Below are positions 26,544-37,529 of a stretch of DNA of 64,000 nt, piece after piece; position 1 is the stretch's first letter; each line of letters starts with the position of its first letter. A program made the translations under genes and the position numbers. Origin of the DNA: Flavobacterium enshiense (GTDB taxonomy: Bacteria > Bacteroidota > Bacteroidia > Flavobacteriales > Flavobacteriaceae); assembly GCF_022836875.1 (NCBI RefSeq), contig NZ_CP090376.1, forward strand, positions 2,418,001 to 2,482,000, read 5' to 3'. A model generated the notes under the pieces. The model saw nothing but the letters and a program-made list of their open reading frames with translations. It searched no databases and had not been told where the DNA came from.

Positions 26544-27116
26544 ATGGATAAGCTTTTAACAGAAATCCGGAACTGTAAAGTCTGTGAACAGTATCTTGAA
26601 CTTGGTGCGAATCCGGTTATAGCCGCAAGCTCTAAAAGCAAACTCATCATTGTTGGCCAGGCCCCCGGCAGAATCGTTCATAACACTGGAATCCCATGGA
26701 ATGATAAAAGCGGTGACAATCTGAGAAACTGGCTAGGTATCGACAAAGCTACTTTTTATGACACCGACAAAGTAGCTTTAATGCCAATGGGGTTTTGTTA
26801 TCCCGGAACCGGAAAAACAGGTGATTTGCCGCCAAGACCGGAATGTGCTCCTTTATGGCACAACAAATTACTGGCGTTAATGCCCGAAGCAAAACTTATT
26901 TTATTGGTAGGACACTATGCCCAAAACTACTATCTCGGTGATAAAAAAGGTAAAACACTGACCGAAACAGTTAAACGATTCAGATCTTATTTGCCAAATT
27001 ATTTTCCTTTACCGCATCCTTCACCAAGAAACAATATCTGGCTTGCTAAAAATGAATGGTTTAACCAAGAAGTATTACCTGAACTGAAAAAAGAAATCCG
27101 GAATATTTTAGAATGA
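26544..27116 (+). CDS. Uracil-DNA glycosylase superfamily protein
   Basis: 190 residues. N-terminal NCKVCEQYL, then the UDG-superfamily motif VGQAPGR (37-43) and the C-terminal HPSPRNN block. The two Cys near the start recall the iron-sulfur cluster of family 4 enzymes, but the four-Cys set is not complete. Usual annotation is uracil-DNA glycosylase family; activity is not certain. Last gene of the GNAT-pirin-UDG group. Confidence 0.85.
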   Translation: MDKLLTEIRNCKVCEQYLELGANPVIAASSKSKLIIVGQAPGRIVHNTGIPWNDKSGDNLRNWLGIDKATFYDTDKVALMPMGFCYPGTGKTGDLPPRPECAPLWHNKLLALMPEAKLILLVGHYAQNYYLGDKKGKTLTETVKRFRSYLPNYFPLPHPSPRNNIWLAKNEWFNQEVLPELKKEIRNILE

Positions 27117-27139
27117 TATACTTAAAAGTCACAAACCAA

Positions 27140-27173
27140 TTGTAGTGATACCCTCATAAGTTTATCGCTACAA
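27140..27173 (+). terminator. Possible terminator hairpin after the UDG-like gene
   Basis: Stem TTGTAGTGATA / TATCGCTACAA with a 12-base loop (one G-T pair), then a weak T-run seven bases later. The rest of 27117-27406 is AT-rich and shows no gene. Confidence 0.45.
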
Positions 27174-27406
27174 TAATACTTTTTAAAATCTCTGTTTTCG
27201 AAATTTTATTATTATATTTACTATCGAAATTTTAATTCTAATCACCTCATAAAAAAAGGTTTACGAATTATTTTTCAATACATCGATTTAGAATTCGTTC
27301 TGTCATCATCCTCATTTCTTTTGCAAAACTTATTCCATTATATCTTATATTTTATCAATCCGTTTGGAGTTCATTGATACAATTCTAACATAAAAAAAAT
27401 ACAATT

Positions 27407-28357
27407 ATGTCGCAAAAAAAAATTATTGTAGTATTCGGAGCAACTGGTGCTCAGGGTGGCGGTTTGGCTCATGCCATACTTAGTGATCCAAATAGCGAAT
27501 TTTCTGTTCGCGCGGTAACAAGAGATGTCAATTCGGAAAAAGCGAAAGCGCTCGCTACATTGGGAGCCGAAGTAGTATCCGCTAATATTGATGATATTGA
27601 AAGTATCAAACGTGTCTTGGAAGGGGCATATGGTGCCTATTTTGTTACCTTCTTCTGGGAACACTTCTCTGTTGACAAAGAAATGAAAGAAGCAAAGAAT
27701 ATGGCAACAGCGGCCAAAGAAGTAGGTTTGCAACATGTCATTTGGTCAACCCTCGAAGATGTAAGAAAGTTTGTCCCTCTAAGCGACAACAGTTTGCCAA
27801 CATTGCAGGAAAAATATAAAGTCCCTCATTTTGATGGCAAAGGCGAATCGGATCATTTTTTTACAGACGCAGGGTTGCCGGTAACCTTTTTGTTGACCTC
27901 TTTTTATTGGGAAAATCTAATTTATTTCGGCATGGGCCCAAAAAAAGATGCTAACGGAAAACTGGCGATAACATTCCCACTAGGAGATAAGAAAATGGCT
28001 GGTATCTCTTCCCAAGATATTGGAAAATGCGCTTATGGCATATTCAAAAAAGGTAAAGAGTTAATCGGCAAAAGAATTGGTATTTCAGGAGATCAGATCA
28101 CTTGTACCGAAATGGCAGAAAAACTATCAAAAAAGTTAGGTCAGGAAGTTGTATATAATGAAGTAACCCCAGATCAATACAGAAATTTTGGATTTCCCGG
28201 TGCAGAAGATTTAGGAAACATGTTCCAATTTTATCGTGATTTTGAAGGTCCTTTCAATAGTGTCCGCGACATGAAATTTGCCAAAGAATTGAATCCGGAA
28301 TTACAATCATTTGACAGTTGGGTTGAAAAAAATGCAAACAAGATTCCAATTGAATAA
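27407..28357 (+). CDS. NmrA/HSCARG-type NAD(P)-binding protein
   Basis: 316 residues. Rossmann motif FGATGAQGGG (10-19) and the NmrA-like layout: dinucleotide loop, HVIWSTLEDV, FLLTSFYWENL, and a C-terminal helical part. The catalytic Tyr-xxx-Lys of active SDRs is not present in its usual form, so it is more likely a redox sensor than an oxidoreductase. Monocistronic, converging on the ABC-F gene across a shared terminator. Confidence 0.88.
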   Translation: MSQKKIIVVFGATGAQGGGLAHAILSDPNSEFSVRAVTRDVNSEKAKALATLGAEVVSANIDDIESIKRVLEGAYGAYFVTFFWEHFSVDKEMKEAKNMATAAKEVGLQHVIWSTLEDVRKFVPLSDNSLPTLQEKYKVPHFDGKGESDHFFTDAGLPVTFLLTSFYWENLIYFGMGPKKDANGKLAITFPLGDKKMAGISSQDIGKCAYGIFKKGKELIGKRIGISGDQITCTEMAEKLSKKLGQEVVYNEVTPDQYRNFGFPGAEDLGNMFQFYRDFEGPFNSVRDMKFAKELNPELQSFDSWVEKNANKIPIE

Positions 28358-28382
28358 AAGAAACTCACAAATAAGCATAAAT

Positions 28383-28412
28383 AAAAAATCCCGCACGTAA
28401 GCGGGATTTTTT
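28383..28412 (+). terminator. Bidirectional terminator between the NmrA-like and ABC-F genes
   Basis: Perfect stem AAAAAATCCCGC / GCGGGATTTTTT with a six-base loop; both strands end in T-runs. Confidence 0.92.
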
Positions 28413-28416
28413 ATTA

Positions 28417-30123
<1,707 letters not shown>

Positions 30124-30190
30124 TTAACTGTACATTAACAGCAAGTTATCCCCTACAGACCTATATTTGTTTTGAATTAATTTTGATTAA

Positions 30191-31600
30191 ATGTTCGCCT
30201 ATTTTAAAAATCTACTATTACCTATCTCGTCTGTCGTGCTGTGCGGACTTTGTTCCTGTAACAAAGAATTCAAAGACGACAACTACACTGCCTATTTTGG
30301 AGGTGAAATAATCAATCCGAATAGCCGTTACGTACTACTTTTAAAGGATAATAAAGTAATTGATTCTTTACTTTTGGATGATAAGAACCGTTTTTTCAAA
30401 AAAATCGATTCACTTGCTCCCGGAATGTATACTTTCAGACATGAACCGGAATACCAGTATGTCTATTTTGACAAAAACGATAGTATAATGCTTCGGTTGA
30501 ACACAAAAGAATTCGATAATTCATTGGTATTTTGCGGCCGTGGCGACCAGAAGAACAATTACCTGATCGAAATGTTCCTCAAGAATGAAGTCGACAGAAG
30601 TTATGATGTTTTTGATAAAGACTATAAGCGATTCTCAAAGACAATCGATTCTTCATACGCAGCAAAAAAATCATTTTATCTCAGAAGAAAGACCGAAATC
30701 GGCTGGAACGAAAAATTTGATGTTTTTGCAAAAGCTTCATTGGATTTAGATTATCTGGCGAAAAAAGAAATATACCCTATTGCCCATAAAAGAAGAAATG
30801 GGGAAGATATCTGCAAAGTTTTACCTAAAAACTACTATGCTTTCAGAAACACGATTGATTACAACAATGAGGATTTAACCACTTACGTTGATTTCGTTCG
30901 TTACATAACGGCTATGTTAAACAACATCGCCTATAAAAACTGTACCACTGAAAAAGACTATGAACAGAGTGCATTGGCCTCCAACATAAAAAAACTGAAC
31001 ATTACGGATACGCTGATCAAAAATCAGAAAATAAAAAACGGTGTTTTGAACAACATTGCCTTCATGTATCTTCTTGAAGATCAAAACATGGCGAACAATA
31101 AAAAGTTCTTAGACCGTTATTTTCAGCTTTCCACCGATAAAAGCAAGCACAACGAAATCAGAAAAATATCGAGTGCCGCTCAACTATTAACTCCAGGAAG
31201 TAAACTTCCGCCACAGAAGTTTATCAATAACCGTAATGAAAAAATCGACTTTAATTCGATTGCTAAAGGCAAAGGTGAGACTGTAGTTTTCTTTTGGACT
31301 TTAAGTTCGAAATCGCATTTGGAAGGCGTTCATAAAAAAGCGCACGATTTAAAAATTAAATATCCTGATTTGAATTTCATCGGTATCAATATGGATGATT
31401 CAATAGAGGATTGGCAACAAACGCTTGCTTCCTATAATTTCAATGATACCACAGAACTTCATGCAACAGATATGCAAAAACTGAAAGATGAATGGGTTAT
31501 CACTAAAATTCACCGCGTTTTACTTTTAAATTCAGACGGTACAGTTAAAAATGCGTTTGTTAGCCTTTTCGATGCTGATTTTGAAAAATATCTAAAATAA
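30191..31600 (+). CDS. Thioredoxin-fold (TlpA-like) lipoprotein lacking the CxxC motif
   Basis: 469 residues. Lipoprotein signal with GLCSC (Cys about 24). The middle is a helix-rich region without motifs. The C-terminal about 130 residues look like a TlpA/AhpC thioredoxin domain: PGSKLPPQKF, VVFFWTLSSKSHLEGVH, FIGINMDDSIEDWQ, and a late HRVLLLNSDGTV. Where a TlpA protein has W-C-x-x-C this one has W-T-L-S-S-K, and the usual cis-Pro before the last strand is replaced by His. A thiol-disulfide role is therefore unlikely. Location would be the periplasmic face of a membrane. Stand-alone gene. Confidence 0.8.
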   Translation: MFAYFKNLLLPISSVVLCGLCSCNKEFKDDNYTAYFGGEIINPNSRYVLLLKDNKVIDSLLLDDKNRFFKKIDSLAPGMYTFRHEPEYQYVYFDKNDSIMLRLNTKEFDNSLVFCGRGDQKNNYLIEMFLKNEVDRSYDVFDKDYKRFSKTIDSSYAAKKSFYLRRKTEIGWNEKFDVFAKASLDLDYLAKKEIYPIAHKRRNGEDICKVLPKNYYAFRNTIDYNNEDLTTYVDFVRYITAMLNNIAYKNCTTEKDYEQSALASNIKKLNITDTLIKNQKIKNGVLNNIAFMYLLEDQNMANNKKFLDRYFQLSTDKSKHNEIRKISSAAQLLTPGSKLPPQKFINNRNEKIDFNSIAKGKGETVVFFWTLSSKSHLEGVHKKAHDLKIKYPDLNFIGINMDDSIEDWQQTLASYNFNDTTELHATDMQKLKDEWVITKIHRVLLLNSDGTVKNAFVSLFDADFEKYLK

Positions 31601-31635
31601 AAAGTAACCTGTATTTGGTTCTGATATCTATAAAG

Positions 31636-31668
31636 AAAAAAGGATTCAATAAAATTGAATCCTTTTTT
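31636..31668 (+). terminator. Bidirectional terminator between the TlpA-like gene and fsa
   Basis: Perfect 15-bp stem AAAAAAGGATTCAAT / ATTGAATCCTTTTTT with a 3-base loop. Confidence 0.92.
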
Positions 31669-31703
31669 ATACTATCAACCCTAAATTAGGTTGTAACTGT
31701 AAA

Positions 31704-32360
31704 CTATTTATTTCCTTTTTCGAAATCTGCAACAAACTGAGCAATACCGATATCCGTTAATGGATGTTTTAATAATCCTAAGATAGAAGATAAAGGACCT
31801 GTCATTACATCAGCTCCGATTTTAGCACAATTTACAACGTGCATTGTATGACGAACAGAAGCCGCAAGAATCTGAGTTTCGAAAGCATAGTTATCATAAA
31901 TCAAGCGGATTTCATCAATCAAATTTAAACCATCAGTTGAAACATCGTCCAAACGACCTAAAAACGGAGAAACGTAGGTTGCACCAGCTTTTGCAGCCAA
32001 AAGCGCCTGACCTGCAGAGAATACCAACGTTACATTGGTTCTGATTCCGCGATCAGAGAAATATTTACAAGCTTTGATTCCTTCTTTAGTCATCGGCAAT
32101 TTCACTACAATTTGCTCGTGCAATTCAGCCAACTCCTCACCTTCTTTGATCATGCCTTCCAAATCCAGAGCATTTACTTCGGCACTAACATCACCTTCAA
32201 CAATATTACAGATATCAACATAATGCTTTAAAATATTGTTTTTTCCTGTAATTCCCTCTTTAGCCATTAATGATGGGTTTGTAGTCACACCATCTAATAT
32301 ACCTAGTGCCTGTGCTTCTTTAATCTGCTCTAAATTGGCTGTGTCAATAAAAAATTTCAT
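31704..32360 (-). CDS. fsa: Fructose-6-phosphate aldolase / short transaldolase
   Basis: 218 residues, the short single-domain transaldolase family. It begins [10 protein letters not shown] and continues [16 protein letters not shown] (Schiff-base Lys), [15 protein letters not shown] and SPFLGRLDD. Such proteins in Bacteroidota may act as transaldolase in the pentose phosphate pathway or as fructose-6-phosphate aldolase; sequence alone does not separate the two. A TAGTTTTG promoter element lies about 45 bp upstream. Confidence 0.92.
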   Translation of the reverse strand: MKFFIDTANLEQIKEAQALGILDGVTTNPSLMAKEGITGKNNILKHYVDICNIVEGDVSAEVNALDLEGMIKEGEELAELHEQIVVKLPMTKEGIKACKYFSDRGIRTNVTLVFSAGQALLAAKAGATYVSPFLGRLDDVSTDGLNLIDEIRLIYDNYAFETQILAASVRHTMHVVNCAKIGADVMTGPLSSILGLLKHPLTDIGIAQFVADFEKGNK

Positions 32361-32405
32361 CCTGATGTATTTAAAATTGTTGTGTATTAATCCTTAAAAT
32401 TGGTG

Positions 32406-32413
32406 CAAAACTA
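32406..32413 (-). promoter_or_regulatory. Candidate -7 element (TAGTTTTG) of fsa
   Basis: TAnnTTTG match on the minus strand 45 bp before the ATG of the transaldolase gene. Confidence 0.45.
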
Positions 32414-32426
32414 TTCATTAATTTAC

Positions 32427-33119
32427 TTAAAATCTAAATTTAGCCGAAACATTTAAATCTATACGATGTAATCGTTCTCTGGATTCTTCATCCATTACTA
32501 TAGTTTCCCTAGTACTATCCGGATAGCTAACATTAATTCTTTCCAAAAAACCTCCTACATATGCCAATTGCGGACCTATTAAAAAACGTTCCGTAATCCG
32601 AAAATGATAAGCTCCGGAAGCAGAAAATCCTATATTTCCACCTAAATATATTGTGTGTTCATTTGCAAAAGCATAGGAATCATTTCTGTATTTGATATAG
32701 CCCATCGCGAATTCCACAAATACTTGTCCCACTTGTTTTTTACCATCAAATACACTGTTCGACGAGAGGAAAACCGAAGCTCCGAAAAATGTAATGTTGA
32801 TGTCATCTCCAAAACTACCGTACTCACTGGAATAACCACTCCCTTTGGAGTTATATTTATTAAATTTCAGTCCTAAACCACCGTCTAACGAATTAAACTT
32901 GTAATAAACGCCGATATCAAAGTTTGTACCGGTTTTTAAGTCCTTCAAATAATCCGTTTCGGCTGACGACAATCCTTTAGGAACTTTTACGATCCTGTAG
33001 CTAAAGCCATAACCACCTGTTACAATAACAGCGGCTCTTATAGTGTCATTTTCCGCAAAAGATTGCGAAAAACAGTAGCTTGATACCAAAACGAAATACA
33101 GAAAAAATTTAAACTTCAT
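32427..33119 (-). CDS. Putative outer-membrane beta-barrel protein
   Basis: About 230 residues. Signal peptide MKFKFFLYFVLVSSYCFSQ, then alternating hydrophobic/polar beta strands rich in Gly and aromatic residues (GGLGLKFNKYNSKGSGY, GNIGFSASGAYHFRITERF) ending in VSAKFRF with a terminal Phe, the usual end of outer-membrane barrels. Family not recognised. An ATG two codons upstream (33125) is also possible. It starts about 9-15 bp after the SDR gene stop, so it is likely its second cistron. Confidence 0.75.
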   Translation of the reverse strand: MKFKFFLYFVLVSSYCFSQSFAENDTIRAAVIVTGGYGFSYRIVKVPKGLSSAETDYLKDLKTGTNFDIGVYYKFNSLDGGLGLKFNKYNSKGSGYSSEYGSFGDDINITFFGASVFLSSNSVFDGKKQVGQVFVEFAMGYIKYRNDSYAFANEHTIYLGGNIGFSASGAYHFRITERFLIGPQLAYVGGFLERINVSYPDSTRETIVMDEESRERLHRIDLNVSAKFRF

Positions 33120-33133
33120 AAGCATTTATTTCC

Positions 33134-33937
33134 TTAGAGCTTATAATGATTCATTAATAATTTCTCGTACATTTTATCCGGAAGAATTCGCTTTAATATG
33201 ATTGAAAACCTTTGCATCAAAGCGCCTACTTTATAATGAACATTGGGTTTTGGAGTTTGAATAACGGCATATATCGCCAACGCCATTTCGTCCGGATTGC
33301 TTCCACTGGCAACATGCTCATCCATTGTTTTTAAAGTGTTACCATAAGGAATTTCATAAGCCGAACCTTTAACTAATGGCGCATGATAACGTCCAGCTGC
33401 AATATTAGTCGCAAAATCTCCCGGAGCGACATTGGTAATCTGAATTCCAAACGATTTGGTTTCCATTCGCAGAGCTTCGGTAATAAGCTCCAATGCTCCT
33501 TTTGATGCCGAATACACACTTCTGTACGGCAATCCCATATAACCAGCAATAGAAGTTACGTTAATAATCAAACCCGATTTTTGAAGGCGCATTTGAGGCA
33601 AAACGGCTTTCATCACTTCAATAGGTCCAAATAAATTGGTTTCGAAGTTGTTTTTTATTTCTTCGGCCGGAATTTCTTCAAGTGGTCCTGTAATTCCAAC
33701 TCCGGCATTATTGATCACAACATCCAATCGTCCTGATTTAGTAATCACTTCGGCAACAGCTTTTTTAATGCTTTCAGAATCTCTCACATCCAAAGCGACC
33801 AATGGAAAAACCGAATGCTCAACACGTTCCGGATTTCTGCTCGTTCCATATACAATGAATCCTTTTTGGTGTAAATATTCGCCAACAGATTTCCCGATAC
33901 CTGAGGAACCTCCTGTAATCAAAACTACTTTGCTCAT
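33134..33937 (-). CDS. SDR family oxidoreductase
   Basis: 267 residues, classical short-chain dehydrogenase. Cofactor motif TGGSSGIGKS near 8-17, NNAGVG, catalytic YSASKGALE, and VAPGDFATN. Its cofactor and substrate cannot be read off. The spacer upstream (33945-34005) is made of gattattcgatta-type repeats. Confidence 0.92.
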   Translation of the reverse strand: MSKVVLITGGSSGIGKSVGEYLHQKGFIVYGTSRNPERVEHSVFPLVALDVRDSESIKKAVAEVITKSGRLDVVINNAGVGITGPLEEIPAEEIKNNFETNLFGPIEVMKAVLPQMRLQKSGLIINVTSIAGYMGLPYRSVYSASKGALELITEALRMETKSFGIQITNVAPGDFATNIAAGRYHAPLVKGSAYEIPYGNTLKTMDEHVASGSNPDEMALAIYAVIQTPKPNVHYKVGALMQRFSIILKRILPDKMYEKLLMNHYKL

Positions 33938-34072
33938 TTTTTAGATTATTCGATTACTCGATTATTTGATTTTAAATTATTTGACTATTAGATTTTAGAT
34001 TATGGGGCATAACCTCTACGAAAGTAAGGAAGATATTACGTTAAAAAAAATGTAGGTTACACATTTCCCTGC

Positions 34073-35071
34073 TTACGTAATTTCGATTCCCAAGCCCGGT
34101 TTTTCAGAAAGATGAATGATTCCATTTATAACCTGGCTCCCTTTTGCAATATCATTGGCGATTAAATTGGCACCATCCAAATCGGCAAAATCCACTAACG
34201 AAGCTAAAGCTGCACCTGCCGAAATGCCGATGGTCGATTCAGTCATACAACCAATCATTATTTTGAAATCCAACAATCTGGCATTTTTTATTAAATCTAA
34301 GGAAGGTGTTAGTCCGCCACATTTAACCAGTTTTATGTTAATGCTTCTGTAATGAGCTTGCAATAGCTTTAAATCGATGTTTTCCTGACAATCTTCATCG
34401 GCCATCCAGTTGGGATATCTGTCGGAATGCAATGTTTCAAAATTAGCGGCTCCAGGTTTCATAGGCTGTTCCACATAGGTAAAACCTTTTGCCGCTTCAA
34501 AATTTTCAAGCCAGCGACACTGTTCCGAAGTATAGCTCCCGTTAGCATCCAAAGCCACCGATTTTCCCGTTTGCAAAAGCATTTCGATTTCCTTTTCGTC
34601 AAAACGGTTACATTTGACTTTAAATTTGCTCCACGAAGAATTTTTTATTTTATCAAGCTGGGTTTCAATTGATGCGGCACTTATTGTTATTGAAGACTCT
34701 GGAATAGCACCGATTTTTATCATATTCAATTCCGAAAAAGTCTTCTTTTCCAGTTTCCCGAACAAATCCCAATAGGCGCAATCCAATGCAGAGCGAAGGA
34801 AACTTGGTAATTCTAATGTCAACAGGAATTTGTAAAAATCAATTGGATGATTAATTTTCCGGGATTCGATTTTATCTTTTATCAGATGGAGTTTTTTATC
34901 GAAATCCGCTAAACTTATATGATAGTAATCAATTCCCGTACATTCGCCATGACCACTTGTTCCTAAAGCACTCAACTTGATAATAAGCGCTTCCCTGAAA
35001 GCGTAATTACCATATGAAATCGAAAAAGTTTCTTTAAGATTGAGACGGACGATTTGCCAGGACAGGTTCAT
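34073..35071 (-). CDS. Dipeptide epimerase, enolase superfamily (muconate lactonizing subgroup)
   Basis: 332 residues. All catalytic landmarks of the MLE subgroup are there: KFKVKCN (KxK), ALDANGS (first metal Asp), YVEQPM (Glu), MADEDC (Asp) and IKLVKCGGL (second catalytic Lys). Members close to this length in Bacteroidota are L-Ala-D/L-Glu epimerases that recycle murein peptides; other dipeptide specificities are possible. Stand-alone, next to the SRP RNA gene. Confidence 0.88.
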   Translation of the reverse strand: MNLSWQIVRLNLKETFSISYGNYAFREALIIKLSALGTSGHGECTGIDYYHISLADFDKKLHLIKDKIESRKINHPIDFYKFLLTLELPSFLRSALDCAYWDLFGKLEKKTFSELNMIKIGAIPESSITISAASIETQLDKIKNSSWSKFKVKCNRFDEKEIEMLLQTGKSVALDANGSYTSEQCRWLENFEAAKGFTYVEQPMKPGAANFETLHSDRYPNWMADEDCQENIDLKLLQAHYRSINIKLVKCGGLTPSLDLIKNARLLDFKIMIGCMTESTIGISAGAALASLVDFADLDGANLIANDIAKGSQVINGIIHLSEKPGLGIEIT

Positions 35072-35152
35072 AGGATATATTTGAATACCCTAAAAATAAA
35101 AAAATCTCCACAAGGGAGATATATAAACTGAAAAGATATTCTAAAAAAAAAA

Positions 35153-35247
35153 CGGCAAGCGACCTACATCGCACCGCTACAACCGCGTACCTTTGCTGCG
35201 TTCCCACCCTGGAGGAGTCTGCAGGAGCTGGTCGTGTAGGACTTGCC
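35153..35247 (-). ncRNA. ffs: Signal recognition particle RNA (small, 4.5S-type)
   Basis: On the minus strand the transcript begins GGCAAGTCCTACACGACC and ends GGTCGCTTGCC, so the ends pair into one long hairpin of about 95 nt. The apical part contains CCAGGGTGGGAACGCAGCAAAGG, the Ffh-binding helix 8 signature in its Bacteroidota form. The 3' end runs into T8. A promoter with ideal spacing lies 5 bp upstream. It acts with Ffh in co-translational targeting of membrane and secreted proteins. Confidence 0.9.
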
Positions 35248-35251
35248 GGTG

Positions 35252-35281
35252 CAAATATACAATCTTTTTATTTTTTTGCAA
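35252..35281 (-). promoter_or_regulatory. Promoter of the SRP RNA gene
   Basis: TTG (35279-35281), 19-bp spacer, TATATTTG (35252-35259): a near-ideal Bacteroidota -33/-7 promoter just upstream of the RNA 5' end. Confidence 0.8.
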
Positions 35282-35335
35282 GGCAATTGAAGATTAAAAA
35301 TATCATTGTATATTGCCTTTAACAATTTTTAAACA

Positions 35336-36415
35336 ATGAAAAAACATAACCTATTAACATTCATTTTATTAGGAACAGCTATTGTTTCCTGTGACAGTAA
35401 TAAAAAAGCAGAAGAAAATTTATTTTCTTTCGATTCTTCCCAATTTAAAGAGCAATATAAGCCTCAGGAATCCCTTTCTTTGGCCTTAAAAAATCCTGAA
35501 AACAAAAAAATAGACTCCGTCGTTTACTATATTAATGATAAAAAAATAGGTACAGCAAAAGAAAACGACAAAATGAATTTCGCTTTCGCCGATCAGAAAC
35601 TGGGATACCAAAACATTAAAGCATTGGTATATTTTGAAGGCGAAAACAGCGAAGTAACCTCACGCGTGGAATTGGTTTCTGATGTAGAACCGAAATTATT
35701 GAAATATACAATCGTAAATACGTATCCACACGATTTAAAAGCGTATACTCAAGGTTTGGAATTTTACAGAGATACCTTAATTGAAAGTACCGGAAATGGG
35801 ACCGGAAGCGGGACCGGCTTAAAAGGCATTTCTTCCCTACGAAAAACAGACTACAAAACCGGTAAAGTACATAAAATTGTAGAGCTGCCGGAAAGTGTAT
35901 TTGGTGAAGGCTGTACTGTTTTAAACAACAAAGTTTACCAGATTACATGGCAAAACGGTGAAGGTTATGTTTATAATGCCGATACGTTTAAAAAAGAAAA
36001 AACATTCCAGTATTTCAAACCGAACTTGGAAGGCTGGGGATTATCCAATGATGGCAAAAACCTTTTAATGTCGGATGGAACTGAGAAAATCTGGTTTGTA
36101 AATCCTACTGATTTCAAAGAAGTTGACTATATCAATGTGTATACTGCCAATTCAAAAATCAAGTCAGTAAACGAATTAGAATGGATCAATGGTAAAATCT
36201 ATGCCAATATTTATCAGATGGACGCTATTGCAATCATCGATCCTAAAAATGGCGCTATTGAAGCTGTTATTAACTTATCCGATTTAAAATCAAAAGTGAC
36301 ACAACACCCGGATATTGATGTATTAAACGGAATTGCTTACAATCCTAAAACGAAAACCATTTTTGTTACCGGAAAAAACTGGGACAAGATGTTTGAGATC
36401 AAAATTAATGAGTAA
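35336..36415 (+). CDS. Glutaminyl-peptide cyclotransferase lipoprotein
   Basis: 359 residues. Lipoprotein signal with IVSC, a short beta domain (about 25-115), then a plant-type glutaminyl cyclotransferase propeller (about 120-359): PHDLKAYTQGLEF, SSLRKTD, VFGEGCTVLNNKVYQITW, EGWGLSNDGK, NELEWINGKIYANIY, DVLNGIAYNPK, and FVTGKNWDKMFEI. It turns N-terminal Gln into pyroglutamate, probably on exported proteins; many T9SS cargo start with Gln after cleavage, including proteins in this window. A small Gly/Thr-rich insertion (GNGTGSGTG) sits where most relatives have a plain ESTGxxGxSSLRK. Confidence 0.9.
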   Translation: MKKHNLLTFILLGTAIVSCDSNKKAEENLFSFDSSQFKEQYKPQESLSLALKNPENKKIDSVVYYINDKKIGTAKENDKMNFAFADQKLGYQNIKALVYFEGENSEVTSRVELVSDVEPKLLKYTIVNTYPHDLKAYTQGLEFYRDTLIESTGNGTGSGTGLKGISSLRKTDYKTGKVHKIVELPESVFGEGCTVLNNKVYQITWQNGEGYVYNADTFKKEKTFQYFKPNLEGWGLSNDGKNLLMSDGTEKIWFVNPTDFKEVDYINVYTANSKIKSVNELEWINGKIYANIYQMDAIAIIDPKNGAIEAVINLSDLKSKVTQHPDIDVLNGIAYNPKTKTIFVTGKNWDKMFEIKINE

Positions 36416-36434
36416 GATCGTATTCTGTGAACAT

Positions 36435-36466
36435 AAAAAAGCCCGTTGCAGTAACGGGCTTTTTTT
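36435..36466 (+). terminator. Bidirectional terminator between the QC gene and holA
   Basis: Stem AAAAGCCCGTT / AACGGGCTTTT with a short loop; A-run before and T8 after. Confidence 0.9.
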
Positions 36467-36478
36467 TATTATCACAAT

Positions 36479-37483
36479 CTAATTGAAAATTTTCACCAGC
36501 ATCTCTTTCAACAAATCATGCTGTGGTAGATTGTTCGCTCCTACTCCTTTACTTTTTACATCAACATCACGAAGCGTACTTACAATGGCGCTCACCTTTT
36601 TCATTGGGTAATTCTTTAATGCCACATCATAATCTTTCACAAAATAGGGATTGATTTTCAAAGTCTTTGCTACATTGGCCGGACTTTTATCTTTTAATCC
36701 GTGGTACTGTAAAAGTTGAGAAAAGAAGCCAAAGACCAAGCCGATTGTCAACACAATGGGGTTATCTTTCGGATTTTGGGCAAAATGATCGGCTATCTGA
36801 TAGGCTTTCAATTGATTTCGTTCGCCGATTGCCTTACGCAATTCAAACGGGTTAAAATCTTTACTGAAACCGATATTTTCCTCAATGATTGCCGGCGTTA
36901 TTGTTTCTCCAGGCTTTAAAATAATAGCCAGTTTATCTATTTCATTGGCAATCCGACTTAAATCGGTTCCTAAAAAATCGACAAACATCGCCGCCGCTTT
37001 AGGCTCAATACTCAATTTTTTTCCGGCTAAAACCCTTTTCAACCAATCTCCTACCTGATTTTCGTACAGTTTCTTGCTTTCAAAAACAACTCCTACTTTA
37101 CCAAGTGTTTTGGTGACTTTCTTGCGTTTGTCTAACGTTTTGTATTTATAACAGATTACCAAAACCGTTGTGGGCTGAGGGTTTTCTGCATAAGCATCTA
37201 ATTTTTCAATGGTTCGGGATAATTCCTGCGCTTCTTTTACAATAACCACCTGACGATCGGCCATCATTGGAAAACGTTTGGCATTTCCAACAATTTCTTC
37301 AACTGTAACATCACGGCCATACAAAACAGTTTGGTTAAAATCGCGCTCGTGTTCCTGCAAAATATTCTCTTCGATATATTCGGCCAACTTATCAATATAA
37401 TAAGGCTCCTCACCCATTAAAAAATAGATTGGTTTGATGTTTCCGGCTTGTATGTCTTTGATGATTTTTAAAACTTCGTCCAA
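36479..37483 (-). CDS. holA: DNA polymerase III subunit delta
   Basis: 334 residues. The clamp-loader subunit that opens the sliding clamp. Seen: N-terminal IYFLMGEEPYYIDKLAEYI, the middle VGDWLKRVL, GTDLSRIANEIDKLA, and the PFELRKAIGERN block of HolA. No intact Walker A is expected in delta. It is divergent from the HsdR-N gene, with only 46 bp between starts. Confidence 0.93.
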   Translation of the reverse strand: MDEVLKIIKDIQAGNIKPIYFLMGEEPYYIDKLAEYIEENILQEHERDFNQTVLYGRDVTVEEIVGNAKRFPMMADRQVVIVKEAQELSRTIEKLDAYAENPQPTTVLVICYKYKTLDKRKKVTKTLGKVGVVFESKKLYENQVGDWLKRVLAGKKLSIEPKAAAMFVDFLGTDLSRIANEIDKLAIILKPGETITPAIIEENIGFSKDFNPFELRKAIGERNQLKAYQIADHFAQNPKDNPIVLTIGLVFGFFSQLLQYHGLKDKSPANVAKTLKINPYFVKDYDVALKNYPMKKVSAIVSTLRDVDVKSKGVGANNLPQHDLLKEMLVKIFN

Positions 37484-37529
37484 AATGCTTTGATTTGGTT
37501 ATTTGGTTATTTGATGATAGCTTTGTCAG

